A program made the position numbers and the translations under genes. DNA of 41,703 nt from Nitrospinota bacterium (GTDB taxonomy: Bacteria > Nitrospinota > Nitrospinia > Nitrospinales > JACRGP01): contig JACQQK010000174.1 of assembly GCA_016207065.1 (NCBI GenBank), positions 1 through 41,703 of the forward strand, read 5' to 3'. Shown in pieces: positions 34,715-41,703 of the stretch. The notes under the pieces are model-generated. The model was not told the origin of the DNA. It ran no database searches and was given only the letters and a program-made list of their open reading frames with translations. Within the stretch, counting starts at the first letter, position 1, and every line of letters begins with the position of its first letter.

Positions 34715-35413
34715 TCAGATCAACCCTTCGTCCGCGAAACTGTAGTAGGCGTTCCCGCCGACGATGATGTGGTCGATCAATTTGATGCCGACAATGTCCC
34801 CGGTTTTCGCGACGCGGTGCGTGATCTCGATGTCCGCCTGGCTGGGCGCCGGGTCGCCGCTCGGATGGTTGTGGATGAGGACGATGGAGGCGGCCGATTC
34901 CTTGATCGCCGGGACCATGACCTCGCGCGGGTGGACGATGCTGGCGTTGAGACTGCCTTCGGAAATGGGGATGTCCTTGATGACCCTCAGTTTGGGGTTG
35001 AGCAGGACGACCTTGACGACTTCCTTTTTCAGGTTGCGGAGAAACGGCCCGTAACATTCGACGAAATCCCGGCTCGACGTCATCGCCCGCTGGGAGCCGC
35101 CCCCCTGCGCGGAGAGCCGCTTGCCGATCTCCAGCGCGGCCTTGATCTGCGCCGCCTTGGCGGAGCCGATGCCCTTCACGGCGCGCAACTCGCCGACGGA
35201 CGCGGAATCCAACTGCCGGAACCCGCCGAAATGCTGGAGCAGGTCCCGGCCCAGGTCGACGGCGTTCTTCTTGCTCTGGGGGTCTCCCGACCCGATGACG
35301 ATGCCCAACAGGTGGGCGTCGGAAAGTTTGTCCCCGCCGAATTTGATCAGCCTTTCCCGGGGGCGTTCGTCCTCCGGCCAGTGTTTGATCGAGGAGCCGC
35401 TTTCGGCGCTCAT
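34715..35413 (-). CDS. radC: RadC (JAB/MPN-domain) DNA repair-like protein
   Basis: Start [26 protein letters not shown] at 35413; C-terminal [24 protein letters not shown]. Confidence 0.93.
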   Translation of the reverse strand: MSAESGSSIKHWPEDERPRERLIKFGGDKLSDAHLLGIVIGSGDPQSKKNAVDLGRDLLQHFGGFRQLDSASVGELRAVKGIGSAKAAQIKAALEIGKRLSAQGGGSQRAMTSSRDFVECYGPFLRNLKKEVVKVVLLNPKLRVIKDIPISEGSLNASIVHPREVMVPAIKESAASIVLIHNHPSGDPAPSQADIEITHRVAKTGDIVGIKLIDHIIVGGNAYYSFADEGLI

Positions 35414-36366
35414 GGACGGGTCCAGGTCTTTTGCAGTTCCAGGGTTTTCTTGAAGTAGGCGATGGTCTCGCGCAATCCCTCCTCCAGCCCCACCCTGGGT
35501 TCCCATCCCAGATAGCTCCTGGCGTTGGCGATGTCCGGCTGGCGCACCTTGGGGTCGTCCTGGGGAAGCGGGAGGTAGTCGATTCTACTCCGGCTCCCGG
35601 TCAGTTGCAAAATTTTCCGCGCCATTTCCTCGATGGTCATCTCGTTGGGGTTGCCGAGGTTGACCGGCTCGTTACAGCCGGAAAGCAGGAGGCGGTAAAG
35701 GCCCTCGACAAGGTCGGCGACGTAGCAAAAACTGCGCGTTTGGTTGCCGTCGCCGTAGACCGTGAGGTTTTCCCCCTCCAGCGCCTGGCGCAGGAAGTTG
35801 GGGATGGCCCTGCCGTCCTTGAGCCGCATCCGCGGACCATAGGTGTTGAAAATCCGGACGATCTTCGTGTCCACGCCATGCGCGCGATGGTACGCCATGG
35901 TCAGGGCCTCGGCAAAACGCTTGGCCTCGTCGTAAACGCCGCGCGGGCCGACGGGGTTGACGTTGCCCCAGTAGCTCTCCTTCTGCGGATGCACCAGCGG
36001 GTCGCCGTACACCTCCGACGTGGAGGCCAGCAGGAACGCGGCTTTCTTCGCCTTCGCGAGACCCAGCGCCTTGTGCGTGCCCAGGGAACCGACCTTGAGC
36101 GTCTGGATCGGAAACTGGAGGTAGTCGTCGGGACTGGCGGGCGACGCGAAGTGCAGGATGTAGTCGAGCCTGCCGTCCACCTCGATGTAGTTGGTCACGT
36201 CGTGCTTGACGAACGCAAACTTATCGCTCCGGATATGGGCGATGTTGTTTTCGTTGCCGGTCAACAGGTTGTCCATGCAGATCACTTCGTGGCCCTTGGT
36301 CAGAAGGTGGTCGCACAAGTGCGACCCGAGAAATCCCGCGCCTCCCGTAATCAATGTCCTGGGCAT
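35410..36366 (-). CDS. UDP-glucuronate decarboxylase (NAD-dependent epimerase family)
   Basis: 318 aa; [60 protein letters not shown]. Confidence 0.9.
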   Translation of the reverse strand: MPRTLITGGAGFLGSHLCDHLLTKGHEVICMDNLLTGNENNIAHIRSDKFAFVKHDVTNYIEVDGRLDYILHFASPASPDDYLQFPIQTLKVGSLGTHKALGLAKAKKAAFLLASTSEVYGDPLVHPQKESYWGNVNPVGPRGVYDEAKRFAEALTMAYHRAHGVDTKIVRIFNTYGPRMRLKDGRAIPNFLRQALEGENLTVYGDGNQTRSFCYVADLVEGLYRLLLSGCNEPVNLGNPNEMTIEEMARKILQLTGSRSRIDYLPLPQDDPKVRQPDIANARSYLGWEPRVGLEEGLRETIAYFKKTLELQKTWTRP

Positions 36367-36429
36367 AAACTCCTTTTGGTTGGATTAATGAGTCCCATCG
36401 CTCGACAGCGCCCGGCAAAATGAGGCCCA

Positions 36430-36530
36430 CGAAACCCCTCCCCCTTTCAGGGAGAGGTTGGGTGGGGGTAAACGCACTGAGCTTACACCCCCATCCTGGC
36501 CTTCCCCCTACAGGAAGGAAATGCGCCGTC
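36430..36530. repeat. Interspersed inverted repeat
   Basis: CCCCTCCCCCTTTCAGGGAGAGGTTGGGTGGGGGT...ACACCCCCATCCTGGCCTTCCCCCTACAGGAAGG. Confidence 0.8.
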
Positions 36531-36540
36531 TCCGGTATCT

Positions 36541-37497
36541 TTATTTCGTGGACGGTTGACCCGAATGGGACTCGAACCGGTCCCCTTTGCGAAGGGGATG
36601 GCCCTGCAGAAAACTTTTGGCCGGCATGGGCTTTTTGCTTTCCGGCTGAAGGCGGGTAATGACCGCCCGGCCCTGCCCCGTCCCCACTTCGATGCCGTAA
36701 TCGGAAACGCGGACGACGGACCCCGGTTCGTCGCCGGGGTCGCCGGGCGCCGTCTCCGCCTCGCAGATCCGAATGCGCAGGGATTTATAAAAAGCGTAGG
36801 CGCCGGGCCAGGGCTCCAGCCCGCGGACCAGGTCCCTGATTTGTCTGGCGCTTTTCTCCCAACAGATCAGTCCGTCTTCTTTTTTCAGTTTTGCCGCGTA
36901 AGTGGCCTGCGCGGGGTCCTGCGGCGTGGACGCGAGCGTCCCGCGTTCCAACCGGCGGACGGTCTCCAGGACCAGGTCCGCCCCGGCGGCGGACAGCGTG
37001 TCGTGCAGGGTCTGGGCGTTGTCGGAATCCTTGATGGGGACAACTTGCGTCAATAGGATGTCCCCGGTATCCATCGCCGCGTCCATTTTCATGGTTGTCG
37101 CCCCGGTTTCCCGCTCGCCGTTGACGATGGCCCGGTTGATCGGAGCGGCGCCGCGGTACTTGGGCAATAGGGACGCATGAAGATTGAGGCAAAAATGGCG
37201 GGGGACCGCTAACACCCTGGGGTTGAGAATCTGGCCAAAGGCGACGACGACGACCAGGTCCGGGGCCAGTCCGCGCAGGACTTCGATAAAATCCGGGGCG
37301 TTGACCTTTTCGGGTTGCAAAACGGGAATGCCACGCTCCAGCGCGAACTGCTTTACCGGCGGGAACCGCACGGCCTGCCCGCGTCCCTTGGGACGGTCCG
37401 GCTGGGTGACGACGCAGGCGACCTGAAACTCGGAACGGGACAGCGCGTCCAGGGTGGGGACGGCGAAATCGGGCGTTCCCATGAACACGATCTTCAT
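36541..37497 (-). CDS. fmt: Methionyl-tRNA formyltransferase
   Basis: Start MKIVFMGTPDFAVPTLDAL at 37497; NLHASLLPKYRGAAPINRAIVNGERETGATTMKMDAAMDTGDIL. Confidence 0.95.
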   Translation of the reverse strand: MKIVFMGTPDFAVPTLDALSRSEFQVACVVTQPDRPKGRGQAVRFPPVKQFALERGIPVLQPEKVNAPDFIEVLRGLAPDLVVVVAFGQILNPRVLAVPRHFCLNLHASLLPKYRGAAPINRAIVNGERETGATTMKMDAAMDTGDILLTQVVPIKDSDNAQTLHDTLSAAGADLVLETVRRLERGTLASTPQDPAQATYAAKLKKEDGLICWEKSARQIRDLVRGLEPWPGAYAFYKSLRIRICEAETAPGDPGDEPGSVVRVSDYGIEVGTGQGRAVITRLQPESKKPMPAKSFLQGHPLRKGDRFESHSGQPSTK

Positions 37498-38006
37498 GGG
37501 GATTTCTCTTTGAGCTTTTTCTTGAACTTGCGTTTCAGCAGGTCGCGCTTGATCTTTCCGAGCTTGTCCCAGAACAAAATGCCATTGAGGTGGTCCAGCT
37601 CGTGCTGGAACGCCCGGGCCAGGTGGTCCTCGGCTTCGTAGCGCACCGCGTTGCCGTCGAGGTCGTACCCCTTCAGTTCGACGCGTTTGGCCCGCTTGAC
37701 CTCGGCGAACAAGTCGGGGATGCTCAGGCATCCCTCCTCGCCGGTCATCTCCTCCTCAAAGGCGGCGATCTCGGGGTTGACGATGGCGACGGGGTTGATC
37801 TTGTCCGTGCCTATCCCCAGGTCGACGACGATGATCCGCTGGGCGATTCCCACCTGGTTGGCGGCCAGGCCCGCGCCGGGGGCGTCGAACATGGTCTCGA
37901 TCATGTCCTGGGACAACGCGACCAGATTGCCGTCGATGTTCTCGATCGGGCCGCATTTCTGGCGGAGGATGGGGTCCAGGCAATTTCGTATGGTCAATAT
38001 AGACAT
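37494..38006 (-). CDS. def: Peptide deformylase
   Basis: 170 aa; GAGLAANQVGIAQR, EEGCLSIPD, AFQHELDHLNGILFWDKL. Confidence 0.95.
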   Translation of the reverse strand: MSILTIRNCLDPILRQKCGPIENIDGNLVALSQDMIETMFDAPGAGLAANQVGIAQRIIVVDLGIGTDKINPVAIVNPEIAAFEEEMTGEEGCLSIPDLFAEVKRAKRVELKGYDLDGNAVRYEAEDHLARAFQHELDHLNGILFWDKLGKIKRDLLKRKFKKKLKEKSP

Positions 38007-38151
38007 GAATTTTCAGCCGGGGGACTGGCGGTCAGATGGAGGCTCCAACGAGCTCAATTTAAAGTTTAATACATTGAAGGAAAAAAGCAAGCGCGGAGGA
38101 TCCCGGTTCCCGGACAACTTCGCGTCCGCTCCGCGACTTTATCCCTCGCCG

Positions 38152-39138
38152 TCACCGGCCCGCCTTGCGCCATCCGGCTCGCGCCGCCTCTTCCTCGCTA
38201 CAGAACCACCGTTCGCCCTGGGATTCGTCGATCTGGGTTTTGCCGTACCATTGCCCGCCGGGGACGTGGTAGATTTTTTCCTTTTTGCGGTTGATGTTCC
38301 CCTTGATCCGGCAATCGTCCTGCCGTTGCCGTTCGGCGCCCTTTTCTTCCTTCCTGTCCGCGACTTTGGGATTGGAATCGGCTTCGGGCTTGACCTCCGC
38401 CGCTTTCTCCTCCGCAACCGCCATGTCCTTTACGGGCTCCGTTTCCAATTTTTCAGGAACAGGAACCGGCGTGGACGGCGGCCGGCGTGACGCTGGACCC
38501 AGCGGGCTCGACTCGGATGGCGAGCGATGACCATCGGGGGCGCTCAAAGTCTGGCCGGTTCGCCCCGGCGCGGGCGGCGGCTCCCTTTGCCAGAGCCCCC
38601 GCCCCTGGATCCGGGCCTCGTCCTCATAACGTTTGAACTCCTTCATATACTTGAAGGGGAAACGGGTGTAGGCGAACCCGTAGCCTTGCTTGATAATCTC
38701 CGCGTTCAGAAAAAAATCGTCCGGCTGACGGTAAACGTAGGCCAGCAGGCGCCCGTATTTGTCGCGCGGCGTAACGTCGTAGTCCATGGCGACGAAGCGG
38801 CCTTCCGCGGCGCGACGGGTGAACTCGGACGCCTCCTTGCCGAAATACTGCACGGGCTTCGTGGGGTGTTTTGTCTCGGGGGTGTCGACGCCGAGCAGTC
38901 TCACCTTCTCCCCGTCGCTCAACCGCAAGGTGTCCCCGTCGATGACGCGTTTGACGAAAAATTGCCCGCCGTCTCGCCTGGCGGACGAAGCTTCCGAGCG
39001 GCCCATGGCATAGTCCGTCCGGTAACCCTTCCCCCGTCCGGTTGACGGACGGGCGGGTTCGCCCTTGCTTTCGAGGGGAACGCCGCTCAAGGCCAACGTT
39101 AAAATCGCCAGGGCCACGAGGACTGAAAGCAGTCTCAC
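38152..39138 (-). CDS. Thermonuclease-family (SNase) secreted nuclease with repeat-derived linker
   Basis: GTG start at 39138 (VRLLSVLVALAILTLALSG signal); VKRVIDGDTLRLSDGEKVRLLGVDTPETKHP; C-terminal tail after an in-frame repeat. Confidence 0.88.
   Translation of the reverse strand: MRLLSVLVALAILTLALSGVPLESKGEPARPSTGRGKGYRTDYAMGRSEASSARRDGGQFFVKRVIDGDTLRLSDGEKVRLLGVDTPETKHPTKPVQYFGKEASEFTRRAAEGRFVAMDYDVTPRDKYGRLLAYVYRQPDDFFLNAEIIKQGYGFAYTRFPFKYMKEFKRYEDEARIQGRGLWQREPPPAPGRTGQTLSAPDGHRSPSESSPLGPASRRPPSTPVPVPEKLETEPVKDMAVAEEKAAEVKPEADSNPKVADRKEEKGAERQRQDDCRIKGNINRKKEKIYHVPGGQWYGKTQIDESQGERWFCSEEEAARAGWRKAGR
38482..38580 (-). repeat. ~97-bp coding-compatible element, copy in SNase CDS
   Basis: Reverse strand GCCGGGGCGAACCGGCCAGACTTTGAGCGCC...TCGCCATCCGAGTCGAGCCCGCTGGGTCCAGCGTCACGCC. 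Confidence 0.88.
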
Positions 39139-39356
39139 GGTCTTATGGCGCTCCCGACGACGATGCCGCTGGCAATGACGACCGACGCGAGGACGATAGC
39201 CATGGGGACGCTTCCCTCCTTGATCAGCGCCCATTCGTCCACGCCCTTGTTGAGCAAGTTGAAGATGTAAAGCGAGATAAACAGCCCGGCGCCCATGCTT
39301 GCCGAGCCGACGATGGCCCAGCCAAAAGTGATCAAATACGCGGTGGCAATTTCCAT
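39135..39356 (-). CDS. Small membrane protein, DUF350-like
   Basis: MEIATAYLITFGWAIVGSASMGAGLFISLYIFNLLNKGVDEWALIKEGSVPMAIVLASVVIASGIVVGSAIRP; ORF-track start at 39479 is repeat-derived. Confidence 0.65.
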   Translation of the reverse strand: MEIATAYLITFGWAIVGSASMGAGLFISLYIFNLLNKGVDEWALIKEGSVPMAIVLASVVIASGIVVGSAIRP

Positions 39357-39372
39357 GGTTCCTCCTCGAAAA

Positions 39373-39503
39373 ATGCGGCGTAGCGCCGCGTGGCTTCCGG
39401 GCGTTTGCCCGTTAGTGAATCCGGTGTCGCGCCGGCCGCCTCGGCGTTGGCCTGAGGCGGCGTTGGATCCAGCGTTCACGCTGGCCGGGGGCGTCCCCGG
39501 CTA
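39373..39503. repeat. Mosaic palindromic element (intergenic)
   Basis: GCGGCGTAGCGCCGCGTGGCTTCCGGGCGTTTGCCCG...GCCTCGGCGTTGGCCTGAGGCGGCGTTGGATCCAGCGTTCACGCTGGCCGG. Confidence 0.85.
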
Positions 39504-40583
39504 GGGAGCCTGCTGGGTGCGGTGGAAAGCGGTCCAGACGTCGCAATGGCCCCGGGCGAACGCCTCGAAGCCCATCAACCGCTGTTTCCAGCTTTTCTTT
39601 AAAATGCCGTAACACTCCTCCGCGACGGCTTCGTAATATTCGCCGATGATCCTTTCGATGTCCCTGGATTTGGTTGCGGACATGACCTCGGCGAACCGGA
39701 CGCGTTTCATGGCTTCATGGTCCGCCTTTTTCGAGTCCAGGTAATATTCCAGGACTTCCTCCATCTCCTTCCGCGTTCCCGGCCGGTGCAGGTGGCCGGC
39801 CACGTAGGCGTCGAAATCCAGTTTCAAGGCGCTACGGATGCCCTGGACCTGGCCGTAAATATCGACCGTTCCGAAATTCTTGAATGGCACGGACTTGGGC
39901 GTCGCCGCGTCGACGTACATCAACACCTTGCGGGCGGGCACGTAGATCATGATGTTCCCCTTCCCATGGCCTTCGCCGGGATAGAGCAGTTCGACGCGAA
40001 TCCCGCCGAAATCGAGGTAATACACGCTTCCAAAGGAAATGTTAGGGACCGGCCGCCGGGAGTCCCCATACCGTTCCAGAAGCTTTTTGGTTTCGATATG
40101 GCCTATGATCTGGGCGTTTTCGGCGAACAAATGGGCGTCCCCGATATGGTCCAGATGGGAATGGGAATACAGGATGAACTTGACCGGAAGCGGCGTGACC
40201 TCGGCGATCGCTTTCTTGAGCAATGCGCCCTTGTCCGCTATGGGGTCGGTCAGGATGACGCCTTCCGGAGTCGCGATGAACATGTTGTTGTAAATGCCGG
40301 TCGAAAAGAAATAAACGTCCGGCGCGAGCTTCGACAACAGATAACCCTTCGGGGCAAGCGAGGGGATGGGTTCGATATATCCGTCGGGCTCGAAATCGCG
40401 GACGCTTTCAATCGTCGCTTGCGGGGCCTTTGCGGACGCGTTCTCCCCTGGAACGGGCAGGGGGGCGCATCCCGAAACCCATGCCGCCAAGGCCAGGCCC
40501 AGGCAAAAAAACCTTCCCGGATTATGGTAAAATGACGCACCCAAGGACAAAACGAACGCTTTTTTTTGCATATCGACTCGCAC
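39501..40583 (-). CDS. Metallo-beta-lactamase-fold lipoprotein hydrolase
   Basis: 360 aa; lipobox-like LAAWVSGCAP; FILYSHSHLDHIGDAHLF, VAGHLHRPGTRKE. Confidence 0.87.
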   Translation of the reverse strand: MRVDMQKKAFVLSLGASFYHNPGRFFCLGLALAAWVSGCAPLPVPGENASAKAPQATIESVRDFEPDGYIEPIPSLAPKGYLLSKLAPDVYFFSTGIYNNMFIATPEGVILTDPIADKGALLKKAIAEVTPLPVKFILYSHSHLDHIGDAHLFAENAQIIGHIETKKLLERYGDSRRPVPNISFGSVYYLDFGGIRVELLYPGEGHGKGNIMIYVPARKVLMYVDAATPKSVPFKNFGTVDIYGQVQGIRSALKLDFDAYVAGHLHRPGTRKEMEEVLEYYLDSKKADHEAMKRVRFAEVMSATKSRDIERIIGEYYEAVAEECYGILKKSWKQRLMGFEAFARGHCDVWTAFHRTQQAP

Positions 40584-40788
40584 GATGAGGTTGGGGGTCC
40601 GGAGAAACGGCCGCCCCGGTTTCCGGATAGCGGTTAGATTATACTTTTTCCGGCGGTTTTGGTAAACTGTGGGTATCCGCGCGAGGTTTTTTATTAAGAT
40701 CCTTACAACCCAAAATCATGAATGATCCTTGGCTTGGCCGTTCCCGGAGCCTTATAAAATACCAACCCCAATAATAATGGAGAAGAAC

Positions 40789-41091
40789 ATGAGACGCGCC
40801 CTACTTTCCCTCGTTGCAGTTCTAGCGTTTTCCCTCGCGGTCGGATGTGGCTCGGTCGGAAAAAATTTCGATAGCGGCAAGGTCCAAAACATAAAGAACC
40901 ATTCCACCACGAAAAACGAGATATTGGATTGGTTCGGCCTGCCTTTCAAGGAAGGCATGGAAAACGGAAGCGCGATGTGGACGTATCAGTTCGACAAATA
41001 CGTCGCCGGGAGCGCCAAGTCCAAGGACCTGGTGATCTTGTTCGACAACAACAACGTCGTCAAGGCTTACCGCTACACCTCCAACGAGTAA
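40789..41091 (+). CDS. Small lipoprotein, SmpA/OmlA (BamE)-like
   Basis: MRRALLSLVAVLAFSLAVGCGSVGKNFDSGKVQNIKNHSTTKNEILDWFGLPFKEGMENGSAMWTYQF. Confidence 0.75.
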   Translation: MRRALLSLVAVLAFSLAVGCGSVGKNFDSGKVQNIKNHSTTKNEILDWFGLPFKEGMENGSAMWTYQFDKYVAGSAKSKDLVILFDNNNVVKAYRYTSNE

Positions 41092-41095
41092 ACCG

Positions 41096-41195
41096 GCGGC
41101 CGCGCCGGAGCGGACGGGCCATGCTTGGATTGCCCTCGACGATGCCCGTTTGCCATCGGAGCCGAGCCCATTGGATCCAGCGGCATGCTGGCCGG
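41096..41195 (+). repeat. ~97-bp element, intergenic copy
   Basis: GGCGGCCGCGCCGGAGCGGACGGGCCATGCTTGGATTGCCCTCGACGATGCCCG...CCCATTGGATCCAGCGGCATGCTGGCC. Confidence 0.88.
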
Positions 41196-41237
41196 CGAAC
41201 GCGGAACTCCCTCGGCGTCCCGTCTCTAGATTCTTGC

Positions 41238-41703
41238 ATGAAAAAGGTCCGTTTGTTTGTTTACGATTTCGACGGGACGCTGGTGGATTCCAAGCTGGAC
41301 ATCGCCGACTCCGTCAATTGCGCCCTCAGGGAGCTTGGCTTCCGCGAACTGCCTCGGGAAACTATTTTCGGTTACATCGGCGACGGCGTGGAAGCCCTGA
41401 TGTCGCGCGCGCTGTCCGGCGTGACGCCGGCCGGGCCAACGCCCGCCAGCGTGCCGCTGGATCCAACGCCGCCTCCCGCTTGCGCGGAGGCAGAGACCGG
41501 GTTCCGGCGCTCGCGAAGCGCCATCGCCGCGTGGCCCCCGGGCGTTTGCCTGGACAGCGGACCGCTGGCGGGCGTTGGCCCGGCGGTCGAGGCGTTCAAG
41601 AGACATTATGGCGTCCGCTATTTGGACCAAACCCGGTTTTACCCCCATTGCCGCGAAACCATCGATTCTTTTTCCGACAAAAAACACGCCATTTTTTCCA
41701 ACA
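41238..41703 (+). CDS. HAD-superfamily phosphoglycolate phosphatase-like protein (truncated by window edge) with ~155-bp in-frame element
   Basis: Own translation: MKKVRLFVYDFDGTLVDSKLDIADSVNCALRELGF...FYPHCRETIDSFSDKKHAIFSN, no stop; DxDGTLVDS motif. Not in the ORF track because it is open at the edge. Confidence 0.88.
   Translation, partial: MKKVRLFVYDFDGTLVDSKLDIADSVNCALRELGFRELPRETIFGYIGDGVEALMSRALSGVTPAGPTPASVPLDPTPPPACAEAETGFRRSRSAIAAWPPGVCLDSGPLAGVGPAVEAFKRHYGVRYLDQTRFYPHCRETIDSFSDKKHAIFSN
41430..41584. repeat. 155-bp MITE-like element with perfect 22-bp terminal inverted repeats, inside CDS
   Basis: GCCGGGCCAACGCCCGCCAGCG (41430-41451) and its exact reverse complement CGCTGGCGGGCGTTGGCCCGGC (41563-41584). 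Confidence 0.9.

Noticed and set aside
35080-35115. Possible repeat insertion in radC (GTCATCGCCCGCTGGGAGCCGCCCCCCTGCGCGG)
   Set aside because: Only weak similarity to repeat modules, and protein length fits normal RadC ([14 protein letters not shown] linker).
36560-36600. tRNA-like string TGGGACTCGAACCGGTCCCC
   Set aside because: No cloverleaf or anticodon arm around it; it lies in the fmt coding 3' end.
1-41703. CRISPR array or prophage
   Set aside because: No regularly spaced direct repeats with unique spacers and no phage structural or integrase genes were seen; dispersed repeats are palindromic and irregularly spaced.

Overview
GC-rich bacterial chromosomal window (no rRNA, tRNA or CRISPR seen). 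Taxon unassigned; the gene content suggests a Gram-negative Nitrospinota- or deltaproteobacteria-like genome. Most of it is housekeeping: phosphohexomutase, a Na+-pumping oxaloacetate decarboxylase operon (oadA-oadG-oadB), TMTC-like TPR membrane protein, giant AsmA-like protein, rlmB, rpsU, ChaN-PDZ lipoprotein, [2Fe-2S] ferredoxin, AmgK-like kinase, LptF/G permease, Ppx/GppA, ilvB, GGDEF-PilZ protein, voltage-gated K+ channel, hldE, radC, UDP-glucuronate decarboxylase, fmt, def, SNase, MBL hydrolase, and truncated genes at both edges. Two signals stand out. (1) A mosaic family of palindromic, TIR-bearing mini-elements lies between genes and also in frame inside conserved ORFs (phosphohexomutase, AsmA-like protein, Ppx, SNase, phosphoglycolate phosphatase). 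One ~97-bp element occurs three times with the same open reading frame, reminiscent of Rickettsia palindromic elements. (2) A NotI-family restriction endonuclease gene is split by a perfect 11-bp tandem duplication. Removing one copy restores the frame exactly, so this is either a phase-variable switch or a fresh pseudogene. It sits beside a D12-class adenine methyltransferase that could not protect the adenine-free NotI site. Further leads are a three-copy double-hairpin repeat and a ~103-nt candidate structured RNA behind a strong promoter.
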